A stretch of 64,000 nt of DNA, from assembly GCF_001907675.1 (NCBI RefSeq), contig NZ_MPNT01000019.1, forward strand, positions 47,505 to 111,504, written 5' to 3'. The notes under the pieces were generated by a model, which saw only the letters and a list, made by a program, of their open reading frames with translations, was not told where the DNA came from and made no database searches. Below, in pieces: positions 1 to 8,496 of the stretch; position 1 is the first letter of the stretch; each line of letters begins with the position of its first letter. The position numbers were made by a program, and so were the translations under genes. This DNA is from Mycobacterium paraffinicum. GTDB taxonomy: Bacteria > Actinomycetota > Actinomycetes > Mycobacteriales > Mycobacteriaceae.

Positions 1-116
1 GTGCGAGCGCGAATCTTTTTGGCGAGCAGCTCGGCGCGACGCTTTTGGAAGACAAATATCCCAGCGTGTGCGGCTATCCATGCTCGGCGTTGGTCGTCGA
101 AAATGTCAGCGGGCAT
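1..116 (-). CDS. Hypothetical protein, 5' part only
   Basis: A reading frame starts at an ATG at 116 and runs off the left window edge after 38 codons. It overlaps the 3' end of the XRE-type regulator by 11 bases, so the two are probably co-transcribed. The visible N-terminus (MPADIFDDQRRAWIAAHAGI) is charged and helical, with no signal peptide. No family is recognised. It is judged real from good third-position GC and the tight overlap. Confidence 0.5.
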   Translation of the reverse strand, partial: MPADIFDDQRRAWIAAHAGIFVFQKRRAELLAKKIRAR

Positions 117-513
117 GCTCGGCCGGGTCCCGGCTTGTCAGGAGTTCGGTGAGCAGCTGACGGGCGTCGGCCAAGATTGAGTGGCATTGCTCGACGAGGC
201 CTTCGACGGCGTGCAAAACGGTGTGTACGTGGGTGTCTTGGGGCGGTGGTGTGGCTGGGACCCCGCCGTCAAGGATCGCCCTTGACGACCCGTGGGCCCA
301 CCCGAGCGCCTCATCGAGTCGGGCCAGCGTGGCCAGCGACATGGTGCGTGAGCCGTTACTGGATTTGTGCAGTGTCGAGCGGTTGGGTCCGCCGCGGCGG
401 GCCAGTTCGACACGGGACATGTGCAGGACCGCCAGCCGTTCAGAGACGAAGTAGTCGAGTCGCGCTGGCCCATCATTAGGTGCAATCACGCCCACAAAAC
501 TACCTAAACGCAA
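106..513 (-). CDS. XRE-like helix-turn-helix regulator
   Basis: This is a cytoplasmic DNA-binding protein of at most 135 residues. The segment with ELARRGGPNRSTLHK followed by SLATLARLDEALGW has the layout of a Cro/C1-type domain: recognition helix, then the 'first helix of the next turn' seen in plasmid regulators. The C-terminal half (about residues 90-130) is a helical stretch likely to mediate dimerisation. The longest frame uses a TTG start at 513; an in-frame GTG about 18 bases downstream is an alternative. It is divergent from the transfer operon that begins at 620, with an 8-bp inverted repeat between them. The natural inference is that it represses its own gene and the transfer operon. 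Confidence 0.75.
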   Translation of the reverse strand: MRLGSFVGVIAPNDGPARLDYFVSERLAVLHMSRVELARRGGPNRSTLHKSSNGSRTMSLATLARLDEALGWAHGSSRAILDGGVPATPPPQDTHVHTVLHAVEGLVEQCHSILADARQLLTELLTSRDPAEHAR

Positions 514-567
514 CCATTATCGTCTAACCATGTGGACAACCTTGCCTATTACCGCTTACGGTTGCGT
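508..567. promoter_or_regulatory. Divergent promoter region with 8-bp inverted repeat
   Basis: ACGCAACC at 508-515 is mirrored by GGTTGCGT at 560-567. The repeat lies between the XRE regulator (leftward) and the transfer operon (rightward). The AT-rich spacer between the arms can hold promoters for both directions. Operator function is inferred from position only. Confidence 0.4.
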
Positions 568-619
568 GCATAGGCGCCCACCCGATTTAGCGGCGCCGAG
601 ACGACGAAGGGACACCGCG

Positions 620-1066
620 ATGAAGGGGCTTGTGGCGACGGCCGCAGTGCTGATGACAGTCATCGCCGCGATCGTGTTGGCGATCGTCGAACTGCTCATC
701 AAACTCGCTCCGTTGCTGGTCGCGGCGGCGTGCTTGTGGGGAGCGGCCAAGCTAATAGGCGCACACCGCGCCCGAGGGGCGGCCGACGAGGAGCGTCTTA
801 AGCAGGACTGGAGCCGGACCGCTCCCCAAGGCCCACCGCAGGCGGCGCCATCCACACCGCTGCCGCCGGTAATTGCTCATCGCGAACGCATGTATGTGGT
901 GCGCGGTGAGGACACCGGCTTGGCCTCTGACCGCGACGACGGCTATGTCAAGGTTTCGGCGACGGCATTGCCGCGTGTGCAGCGTTTGCCGGCCACCTAC
1001 CATCACCGGCGCAAATTCACGCCGCGCCGGGCTAGCGGGCACCGTTCGGGGCGGCGGCGGCCGTGA
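620..1066 (+). CDS. Small membrane protein, first gene of transfer operon
   Basis: This 148-residue protein is predicted to sit in the inner membrane. Residues 1-45 form one long or two short hydrophobic helices (MKGLVATAAVLMTVIAAIVL and onward), followed by a basic, cytoplasmic and probably disordered tail rich in Arg and Pro. The ATG at 620 is preferred over the longer frame from 530 because a purine-rich site (acgaaggga) lies just upstream and the hydrophobic segment then starts at the N-terminus. Its stop overlaps the next gene's GTG by 4 bases (GTGA), showing translational coupling. No family is recognised; small membrane proteins commonly lead actinobacterial conjugation operons. Confidence 0.65.
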   Translation: MKGLVATAAVLMTVIAAIVLAIVELLIKLAPLLVAAACLWGAAKLIGAHRARGAADEERLKQDWSRTAPQGPPQAAPSTPLPPVIAHRERMYVVRGEDTGLASDRDDGYVKVSATALPRVQRLPATYHHRRKFTPRRASGHRSGRRRP

Positions 1067-2145
1067 GCTCGGTTTCTGATCAGCAATGGCTGCGTCAGAT
1101 TGGGGTGAATCTCGACGCCGATGCAGAACACGACCAAGACACCCTCGACAGCGGCGCGGCCGGGGAGTCAGCCGACGAGCATCCCGATGATGATGGCGCG
1201 ATCAGCGACAACGACGCCGCACCCTTCGGCGAGGATCAAAGTGCCGACGCCTTTGCGGGTGCGTTCGTTTCCGACGGCGACGACCACACCGACTCGGCAG
1301 AAAACGAAAGCCCCGGTGCCGACGCTGATTTAGATCACGAGGCGGAGCGGCGTACGCGCCGATTTACGCCGTGGGTACTCGGCGCGTTCGCTGGCGTCGT
1401 GTTGTTGGCAACGGTGATAACCACGCTGGGCGTCACACTCTCAGGTCCCGACAACCCTTCGCCGAGTCTGCGCCAGCACGCAGTCAAATCGGGCCCCGCA
1501 CCGACAATGGCGGCAGCACCAGCGCCGACTCCTGCTGATGGCGGCGATCACCCACTGCCGTTTACCGCCTCAGCCGACTGCCCGGCGGGCGCCTCAACTT
1601 CGGCGAAATCGATTGCCGATCCCGACAAGCCATCGCCGTGGATCTGCGTGCGGCATACGGATGGACAACCGCTCTATATCACGCTCGGGCCCGCCGGAAT
1701 CGAACGCGCTTACGTGATCACGGCGGTCAGTATCGTGCCGGGGGATACTGCTGCGGCCCAGGGGTCCGGCGGTGACCCATGGCTACAGCATCGGGTGGTC
1801 ACGTTGCTGCAGTGGCAGTTCAATGACACTGCGCACACGGTCGTCGACCAGGACACCGGCAATGCTCACGGCGAAGCGGTCAAACTGATTCCCGGGATCA
1901 GCGCCTCAAAAATCACTGTGATCATTCGGCACACCAGCCGTCCGGTCGCAGCCCCCCAGCCCAGCGTGTCGGCCCCAGACGGCGGACCGTTCGGCGGAAT
2001 CCTGGGTGGGCCCACCCCGGCCACCGGCCCGGAACCGACCAACGGGCCTGACCCGACCGGCTTTGGGTCGGGACACGACACCGATCCCAGTGATGGAACC
2101 TTCGCGGTGTCGAGCATCAAAGTCATTGGGCACCAGGCGACATGA
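1063..2145 (+). CDS. Single-pass membrane protein with extracytoplasmic beta domain
   Basis: This 360-residue protein has three parts. Residues 1-95 are very acidic (many Asp/Glu) and probably disordered in the cytoplasm. A transmembrane helix lies near residues 104-125 (WVLGAFAGVVLLATVITTLG), after a basic RRTRR stop-transfer cluster. The exported region carries a beta-rich segment with an Ile-x-x-Val-x-Ile-x-x-Gly pattern and a His-Arg-Val-x-x-Leu-x-Trp-x-Phe pattern, which resembles discoidin/NPCBM-like folds, then a Pro/Gly-rich tail. It starts with GTG overlapping the previous stop. Its place between transfer genes suggests a structural component of the conjugation apparatus at the cell surface. 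The fold is inferred by eye only. Confidence 0.7.
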   Translation: MSSVSDQQWLRQIGVNLDADAEHDQDTLDSGAAGESADEHPDDDGAISDNDAAPFGEDQSADAFAGAFVSDGDDHTDSAENESPGADADLDHEAERRTRRFTPWVLGAFAGVVLLATVITTLGVTLSGPDNPSPSLRQHAVKSGPAPTMAAAPAPTPADGGDHPLPFTASADCPAGASTSAKSIADPDKPSPWICVRHTDGQPLYITLGPAGIERAYVITAVSIVPGDTAAAQGSGGDPWLQHRVVTLLQWQFNDTAHTVVDQDTGNAHGEAVKLIPGISASKITVIIRHTSRPVAAPQPSVSAPDGGPFGGILGGPTPATGPEPTNGPDPTGFGSGHDTDPSDGTFAVSSIKVIGHQAT

Positions 2146-2155
2146 GGACGATGTG

Positions 2156-3079
2156 GTGAGAATCAGCAACGTATGGAAGAAGCGCATCACGGTGCTGGGC
2201 CACAGCGCCGGCCGGGTCGCTCTTGTGATTCTTGTGGCCAGTTCGTCCATCAACGGTATCGCCCTGCTGTGGGGGTTTGTCTTTCCCCCTGAACCAGCAC
2301 CAGTGGCGGCGGTGGCCCGCGACGTGATCAACGAGACCGATCCCGTGAAGGCTTTCGCCGTGAATTGCGTGAAAGGGCTACTTGTCGGAACCACCTCGGG
2401 TGCTTCGAATTTGACACGCTGCTTTCCCGGGGGACAAAAGTACGAGTTGCCCACGACATCGTCGATGACGGTGTCGAACCCGGCGGCGTGGGCATCTAAG
2501 CGCAAGACCTCTTCCAACGACATCGTGCTCTATAGCGTGAAGGTTCAAATCGACGAACTGCCCTACCCGTCGGCGCCGCCGACGACGGCTTTCTACCAGC
2601 TGCCGGTGGCGGTATACCGGGATATGGGCATTCAGGCTCTTGATCGGATCAGCAGAGTCGATATGCCGCCTCCGGGAGCCTATGTGCCGCTGGGCTATTC
2701 AGCACCAATCGCTGCCAACAGCCCACTTTTTACGATGCTGTCTGGGTTTGCGACGTCGTTTTTAACCACCTCGGGTGGACTGGAACGGTTTATCACCACC
2801 GACTCGGGCATCACAGCCGTAGGGTCGTACTCCTCGGCCACAGTGACTGCTGCTCAGGCCGACAACACTCCACCCGATGCTCCCTCCGATAACAACGAAT
2901 TAGCCACGCACATCGATGTTTCGGCGCGCCGATCCGATTACACCCTCGTATCGCTGTCTTATTCCCTGACGCTGCGTTCGGTGGGCGGCACCTGGTTTGT
3001 TGCCCAGATCGACGCGATCCCGCTGTTGGCTGACGCGACACCGACACCGGTGCCCACCACGGCGGTAGCACCGCACTGA
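2156..3079 (+). CDS. TcpC/VirB8-like conjugal transfer protein
   Basis: This protein of about 307 residues has a basic N-terminus (RISNVWKKR), one transmembrane helix (VALVILVASSSINGIALLWG) and a large exported domain. Its layout, and the recurring pattern of an NTF2-like half ('VINETDPVKAFAVNCVKG', then an acylated-looking FLTTSGGLERF), match the TcpC family of Gram-positive conjugation proteins, the VirB8-like inner-membrane scaffold. The start is taken at the second of two tandem GTG codons (2153/2156), downstream of GAGGACG; the longer frame from 2006 only overlaps the upstream gene. It sits immediately before the small pilin-sized membrane protein and the VirB4-like ATPase, the expected order for a type IV-like system. 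The family assignment is from pattern and context. Confidence 0.65.
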   Translation: MRISNVWKKRITVLGHSAGRVALVILVASSSINGIALLWGFVFPPEPAPVAAVARDVINETDPVKAFAVNCVKGLLVGTTSGASNLTRCFPGGQKYELPTTSSMTVSNPAAWASKRKTSSNDIVLYSVKVQIDELPYPSAPPTTAFYQLPVAVYRDMGIQALDRISRVDMPPPGAYVPLGYSAPIAANSPLFTMLSGFATSFLTTSGGLERFITTDSGITAVGSYSSATVTAAQADNTPPDAPSDNNELATHIDVSARRSDYTLVSLSYSLTLRSVGGTWFVAQIDAIPLLADATPTPVPTTAVAPH

Positions 3080-3113
3080 CCATCACTCACGTTGAGAGAA
3101 AGAGGGATTGATC

Positions 3114-3431
3114 ATGATTAGACAGCTAACATTACAGACGTTGGCTACCCACACGACAAATGTGGCTGCCGGGGCCGGCGTGATCAACATGAGCCACGAA
3201 GTGCTTTACATCATCGTCGCAGTCGGCGGCACATACTTCCTGGGCAGCGGCATCGTGCGCGGTATGAGAGACCATTGGAAGCGCGGCACCGGTGCCGGAT
3301 TGTCGGCAATCGCCGGCGGGGTGGCTCTTGCAGTTGTCGTAGCCCACATCGTCGGGCTGTATCAGCGCGGTAACCAGGAATTTGAGCACCTGCCCGGCAG
3401 CGTTGGCCACTCCAATACCCGCGGATGGTGA
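3114..3431 (+). CDS. Small two-helix membrane protein (VirB2/TcpD-like size)
   Basis: The protein has 105 residues with two hydrophobic helices (about residues 25-45, EVLYIIVAVGGTYFLGSGI, and 60-80, AIAGGVALAVVVAHIVGLY) separated by a short basic loop. This is the general build of VirB2-type pilins and TcpD proteins. ATG 3114 has AGAGGG at a good distance; TTG 3108 is an alternative. Its end overlaps the ATPase start by 7 bases. A function as a small channel or surface subunit of the transfer apparatus is inferred from size, topology and position. Confidence 0.65.
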   Translation: MIRQLTLQTLATHTTNVAAGAGVINMSHEVLYIIVAVGGTYFLGSGIVRGMRDHWKRGTGAGLSAIAGGVALAVVVAHIVGLYQRGNQEFEHLPGSVGHSNTRGW

Positions 3432-6340
3432 CCACCGGCCCAGTTGCCCCACCACGGCCCGTCGACAAGGCCGAAGCGTGGTCGGGCATCCGCGACATCG
3501 ACATCCAGATCGGGGAAGCCGCTCCCGGGCAGGAATGGCCCGGCGGGCCCTACCGCGGGGTGGAATGGGTGGCCATTGCCGCGATCGCGGGTCCCACGCT
3601 GCTATGGGTCGACAGCCAGCCCGCCGGAACCACGCTTCCGGTCCTCGCCGGCGGGGTGGTGCTCTGTGTGGTGACCGTTGGGCTGATGCGGCTACTTTTG
3701 CCCAAGGGACGTCCATCTCTTTCAGCACGTCTCGTTTTTGCCCGCAACACTATTCGGCCACCTCACCTGATCACCTCGCAGCCTCGTGCCGCTGAGAGGA
3801 AGCTGCGTGTTGACTCCAGTTTTGACCCTCCTGAACGTGTCGAGGACAATCTGGTCTTCACCGGCGGAGGCGTCTATGCCGAATTCTTGATCGATGGTTT
3901 GTCGGTCAATATGCGCTCGCTTGACGCGCGCCGGCGAGCCGCCAGGCTGACGCGGAACTTGGGGCGCTACCTGCCCTCAGGCTCGCAAGTGCGCGGGTTG
4001 CTGGTCGCCGAGGACCAAAACGCCATCATGCGGGCAATGGTGGGTCCGCACACCAACAAGTCGACATGGATTGGGCAGTGCAAGCACTGGGTCCCAACTA
4101 TCGCCCAAGCGAACAAGTGGATCACCAAGGGATATCGCGGTCCCGTGCGCCCACGGTTTTGGCTAACGGTGCCAGTCGATGCTGGCACCGCGGGACGCAC
4201 ACCGCTCGGACAGGGCAGGCGGGCTTGGGACTGGGTCAGCGGGCGTGACAAAGACTCAAGCACATCGATTCAGCACTACGCCAGTGTTGCCCGCCAGATC
4301 TGTGGTGCCCTACCTGATGAGTTTCACGTTCGCGCGGCTAGTCCAGCGCAAATCCATTGGTATCGGCGACATCGCGCCATGCTCGGCGTCATCCATGAGC
4401 CGATGCCAGCGGCCAGCACGGGGCCGTCCTCACTGAGCGCTCACGATTTCCCTACCATCGCTTTCGATGAAGGCGACAACGCCGGGCGGCCATGGTGGCG
4501 ACCCAGTTTCAAAGCCTTGGTTCGCGTCTATGATCCCCACGAGCCCACCTGCAGATCGAGCTACCAGTCGTTTTTGACCGTCGAGCACTTCCCGGAGACA
4601 GGCCTGGCCTTTCCACGCGCTTCGTATCTGAATGCGCTGCTCAACGTGAACACCCAGGCCAGTATTGAGTGGACCCAACATATTTACATTCGCACACCCC
4701 AGGATGCGCAAGCCCGCAATTTCCGCTACACCAAAAACATCAAAGACCAGATGCGTCAGCGTGGTCACCGCGGAGCTGAAAACGACGAATTGCCAAGGAA
4801 GCTAGCGCGCACGCGGGCCTACACATCGCATCTGAACGGCAATCCCGCCGAACGCGAGCTTGACCACACGGTGATGATTGCGGTCGGTGCCGACTCACCG
4901 CGGGTCTTGGAGGATGCGGTCAAACAGGTCCGCCAGGAGCTTGACACAGTCGGCATCGCTGTCAAACGCCACCGTGGCGCCCAGGCGTTGCTGTGGAAGG
5001 CATTCAATACCGGAAGTGAAAACACCTGCCCGCTCGATGAATTTCGCAATCCCACCAGCGCACATAAGTGGTCGCTGTTCTTGCCGCTGATTTCGGGCCG
5101 CGTGGGCAACGTCAAGGGCAGTGCGCTGGCCATCGACCAGACCACGATGCGACCGGCGATCATCCTTCACGATCCCGAGGGAACTGCGCGCCGAAACAAG
5201 AACACCGGGCTGGCCGTCGTCGGCGATCCCGGCGGCGGGAAGTCCAACCGCACCAAACTCTCGGCGTATGAACTGATCCTGCGTGGCGGACGCGTTGTGG
5301 TGTTCGAGCCAGACACAATCGCTGAATGGAAGCAGGCCCTCACACCCATCGAGGGTGTACGGTTCATCGACCCGACAACGCCGCAGTACTTGTATGACCC
5401 GCTGGTGATCTTCCCAGCGCACCTGGCAGGGCGCATCGCGGCCTCGCACATCCTGCCCTGGATTGGGCTGTCTTATGACAGCCTGCTTGCCAAGCGTTAC
5501 CGACGTTTGGTGCGACCGGAAACCCGGGCCAGGCAAGGGATTACGAGCCACCGCACACTGCTGGACTATCTGCGTTCACAGCCGGACGCCGACAACGACG
5601 AGTTGCTGCTGCGCTTAGAAACAGCCCAGGAGGATTTTCCCGGGCTTTTCGATGACCACTTGCCGCCCTACCGGCCAGAAGACTCCCCGGCCACGGTCTA
5701 CCTGACCGGCAACCTGGGCTTGCCCAGCACCGAGGATCTCACCAACGCCGATCTCTACGCGAAACTGTCGGGGACCCAGCGCGCCGGAATGGCTATCTAT
5801 GGCCTGCTCATTGAGCTAGAGCAGCGATACATGTTCGACCGCCTCGACGTATTCGACGTCATGATCTTCGAGGAGTGCGCCGAACTGCTTGCCTTTCCCA
5901 CCACGGCACGCATTGCGCACAAATTCACTCGGCGGGGCCGTAAGCACGCGAGTGGAATCTGGTTCATCACACAGGATTTCAGGGACCTTGCCCGCATGGG
6001 GGATGAGTTTGTCACACAAAAATGGATCTTTCGTGTTCAAGACCCTGAACTGGCCTACGCGACACTGAAGTGGGCGCGCATCGACCCAGAAATGTATCCA
6101 GAGCTTGTCAGCGCACTAAGCGAGGACACCAGTCCTGGCTCCACCGCTGATGAAGACGTGTTCTCTGATCGCGGGGAATGGGGCGGCTACGCCACCGAGG
6201 CCGGGGCGGTCGATCGTGCCCGACTCGGCGAGGGATTCTTAGTCGACGAACTTGGACGTCCCGCACGCGTTCAATTTTTCGGCGCGCCAACCGAAGAGCA
6301 GGCACGCGCATTCGATAGCACCGCATCGGTGATCGCATGA
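3425..6340 (+). CDS. virB4: VirB4-like conjugation ATPase
   Basis: This 971-residue ATPase powers the type IV-like transfer channel at the inner membrane. Two hydrophobic segments lie near residues 45-85. The C-terminal RecA/HerA-like motor shows Walker A GDPGGGKSN (about residue 600) and Walker B DVMIFEECAE (about residue 812), with the later QDFRDL and GR-containing segments typical of VirB4/TcpF/TraE proteins. Its length fits mycobacterial plasmid VirB4 homologues, which carry N-terminal membrane segments. It overlaps the gene before it (7 bases) and the gene after it (4 bases), so it is central to the operon. No truncation is seen. Confidence 0.85.
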   Translation: MVTTGPVAPPRPVDKAEAWSGIRDIDIQIGEAAPGQEWPGGPYRGVEWVAIAAIAGPTLLWVDSQPAGTTLPVLAGGVVLCVVTVGLMRLLLPKGRPSLSARLVFARNTIRPPHLITSQPRAAERKLRVDSSFDPPERVEDNLVFTGGGVYAEFLIDGLSVNMRSLDARRRAARLTRNLGRYLPSGSQVRGLLVAEDQNAIMRAMVGPHTNKSTWIGQCKHWVPTIAQANKWITKGYRGPVRPRFWLTVPVDAGTAGRTPLGQGRRAWDWVSGRDKDSSTSIQHYASVARQICGALPDEFHVRAASPAQIHWYRRHRAMLGVIHEPMPAASTGPSSLSAHDFPTIAFDEGDNAGRPWWRPSFKALVRVYDPHEPTCRSSYQSFLTVEHFPETGLAFPRASYLNALLNVNTQASIEWTQHIYIRTPQDAQARNFRYTKNIKDQMRQRGHRGAENDELPRKLARTRAYTSHLNGNPAERELDHTVMIAVGADSPRVLEDAVKQVRQELDTVGIAVKRHRGAQALLWKAFNTGSENTCPLDEFRNPTSAHKWSLFLPLISGRVGNVKGSALAIDQTTMRPAIILHDPEGTARRNKNTGLAVVGDPGGGKSNRTKLSAYELILRGGRVVVFEPDTIAEWKQALTPIEGVRFIDPTTPQYLYDPLVIFPAHLAGRIAASHILPWIGLSYDSLLAKRYRRLVRPETRARQGITSHRTLLDYLRSQPDADNDELLLRLETAQEDFPGLFDDHLPPYRPEDSPATVYLTGNLGLPSTEDLTNADLYAKLSGTQRAGMAIYGLLIELEQRYMFDRLDVFDVMIFEECAELLAFPTTARIAHKFTRRGRKHASGIWFITQDFRDLARMGDEFVTQKWIFRVQDPELAYATLKWARIDPEMYPELVSALSEDTSPGSTADEDVFSDRGEWGGYATEAGAVDRARLGEGFLVDELGRPARVQFFGAPTEEQARAFDSTASVIA

Positions 6341-8496
6341 CTGCCAGCGATTCCCTCGCAGTCTGGCTAGTTGAGCACCCACGGTTGCGCCGCGTGATCG
6401 GCGCGATGACAGGTGTCTACGTGCTGTGTCTGTGGGCGGTGGTGGCCGCACCTAAAGCCTCGGCGGCGGTGGGTGCCGCTGCTCTGGGGTGGACGGGACT
6501 GCATGACTTGGACAACGTGCCGATCGCTGACTACTTCCTCTCGATGGTCGATACCACCGAAGCCACCTTCAACAACGGCCAACACGTCAGCGCGTTCGAT
6601 CCCGAATCGTGGGGGTCGTGGATCGTCAAAGCCACCCAAACCGCGATCGCGCATACCACCGCAGCCTGGTGGCTGACCAATGAAGCTGCTCTTGTCGTAT
6701 TCGCTATCGGGATTGCGCTGTGGCTTCTGCGATTTGCAATGTCGAGCTCGTGGCTCTTGGCCCTCGTTCAAATCGGGCGCCCCGTTTTCGCTACAGTGAA
6801 CATGCTCGTCAACCAGATGTGGCTGGGGCCATTGGCGGTCGCGGTTTGTGTGGTGTTGGCGGGGTATCACCAACAGCGAGGGCGGCCGGCCCAGGCCCGC
6901 AATCTGCTAGGCACCGCCGCGGTGCTAGCTGCATTGGTGTGGACGGTCTTTCGTGACCCCATTGACGATCTAGTCAGCGATCACGGCCTGCTGGGCATGG
7001 GTCGAGCGACAGGCTTTCAGATCGCCCAGGACGCCCGCCAGAGTTCGTACGCTCCGGGCCAGTCATTGGATACCCAGCTCGACGCCCTGCTGGCGCAGCT
7101 GGTGTCTTCGACGGCGCGACCAGCTCTACAGTTACAGAACTTCGGCATGGTCGTTGATGATGTGGGCACCTGCCGCCAGGCCTGGTCCCAGGCCATCTTG
7201 GCCGCGCATAGCCAAGGTCCTGGACCGGCGCACGCGATGGCCGGATGCGGTGCTCCCCAAGCCTTGGCGCACGCTCAACAATTGGGGGCCAACGACTTTG
7301 TGCTGGGGCTGGTGTTCTTGTTCGCCGCGTTTTGGATCGGCCTGTTCATCTGGTACGTCGGGGTGAGCACGTTGCTGGTCGGTGCCAAAGCCACCTACTA
7401 CTGCATCGTGGTGGTTCCCGCGGCGATGGTCGGCATGAGCGGTTGGCAGCGCGGCAAGAAATACGCGGTGCGCTGCGTCTCGCAGGTGTTGTTGCATGGC
7501 GTCGAGATGATGATCTTCACTGTCTTTTTGGCGTTGAGTGCGGTCGGGATGGGGTGGGCGCTCACCACGCCGCAACTGGGGCATGGCGCCACCGCGGTCC
7601 CGCGCCTGTTGTTGGTGAGCCTGGGTTCGGTCGTAGGCATCTTCTTGTTCCATTACATCGACAAGCATTTCTACACAGACAGTTTGGGCACGATCGCCCA
7701 CCACATCACTGGGGCGTGGTGCTCCACAAGCGGCGCTGTGCGCGATGAGTACAACGATTACGCCGAGGCGGGACGCAAAGCGCGCGGGCTGTTTCGACGG
7801 GTCGCGCGACGCGGCGATAGCGATGGCGCCGGCGACGATGACGGTTCTAACGGCGACGCCGACACCTCAACGCCGGGGTTCGATGCGGTCAAACCTCGGC
7901 CCAGCCGGATGCGCGGTGAGGAGGAGACCACGGCGACCCGGACGACCGGGGCCACCACCACCCGGATGGCAGCAGAAAAGGCCGGGGCGAGCGAGGCCGC
8001 GGCGACCGCAGGTGGACATGCCGCGGCTGCGGCAGCAGAGGGGGCCGGCGCCACAGCGGCAGAAGGCGCCGCCGCGGCCGCCGCGCCAGAGGTGGTGATT
8101 CCCGCCGTCATCACCGAAAAGACCGTCCAGCACATCCGCGGACACCACCACCGCAACGGCTCAGACCCCGGGTCCCAACAAGGCGTCCCGGACAGCGACA
8201 CCAGCCCGCACCTGGCGGCGTCCAATGCCCTCAGCAACGGCCAGCCAGGGGAACCAGATCAAGGCGAGGTGGCGCCGATGGCCGGCTCAGATGGGCTGCC
8301 ATCGCTACCGAGCCATCCGCGCCGCCCGGCCCAGGGCGTGGGTCGCCACCAGGCGCCCCCGTCGGCAACCCCTGATGAGGACCCCGGCCTGCCGCTAGAT
8401 ACATCATCTGAGCAGCAGCGATCGTTCGAGCTGTCTGAGTCGCCCGTAGAATTTCCGTCACCACCTCGACCACGAGCAAGGGACTATCACCAGTGA
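6337..8496 (+). CDS. Polytopic membrane protein, VirB6/TcpH-like
   Basis: The protein has 719 residues. Residues 20-40 form the first hydrophobic helix, followed by an exported loop. There are then at least six further membrane helices between about residues 110 and 450. A loop with two cysteines (VDDVGTCRQAW and AMAGCGAPQ) suggests a disulfide on the outer face. From about residue 470 the cytoplasmic tail is long and low-complexity (Ala-, Glu-, Pro-rich). A polytopic core next to VirB4 is characteristic of VirB6/TcpH/TrbL channel proteins. Its ATG overlaps the VirB4 stop (ATGA), and its TGA overlaps the EccA-like start (GTGA). Confidence 0.7.
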   Translation: MTASDSLAVWLVEHPRLRRVIGAMTGVYVLCLWAVVAAPKASAAVGAAALGWTGLHDLDNVPIADYFLSMVDTTEATFNNGQHVSAFDPESWGSWIVKATQTAIAHTTAAWWLTNEAALVVFAIGIALWLLRFAMSSSWLLALVQIGRPVFATVNMLVNQMWLGPLAVAVCVVLAGYHQQRGRPAQARNLLGTAAVLAALVWTVFRDPIDDLVSDHGLLGMGRATGFQIAQDARQSSYAPGQSLDTQLDALLAQLVSSTARPALQLQNFGMVVDDVGTCRQAWSQAILAAHSQGPGPAHAMAGCGAPQALAHAQQLGANDFVLGLVFLFAAFWIGLFIWYVGVSTLLVGAKATYYCIVVVPAAMVGMSGWQRGKKYAVRCVSQVLLHGVEMMIFTVFLALSAVGMGWALTTPQLGHGATAVPRLLLVSLGSVVGIFLFHYIDKHFYTDSLGTIAHHITGAWCSTSGAVRDEYNDYAEAGRKARGLFRRVARRGDSDGAGDDDGSNGDADTSTPGFDAVKPRPSRMRGEEETTATRTTGATTTRMAAEKAGASEAAATAGGHAAAAAAEGAGATAAEGAAAAAAPEVVIPAVITEKTVQHIRGHHHRNGSDPGSQQGVPDSDTSPHLAASNALSNGQPGEPDQGEVAPMAGSDGLPSLPSHPRRPAQGVGRHQAPPSATPDEDPGLPLDTSSEQQRSFELSESPVEFPSPPRPRARDYHQ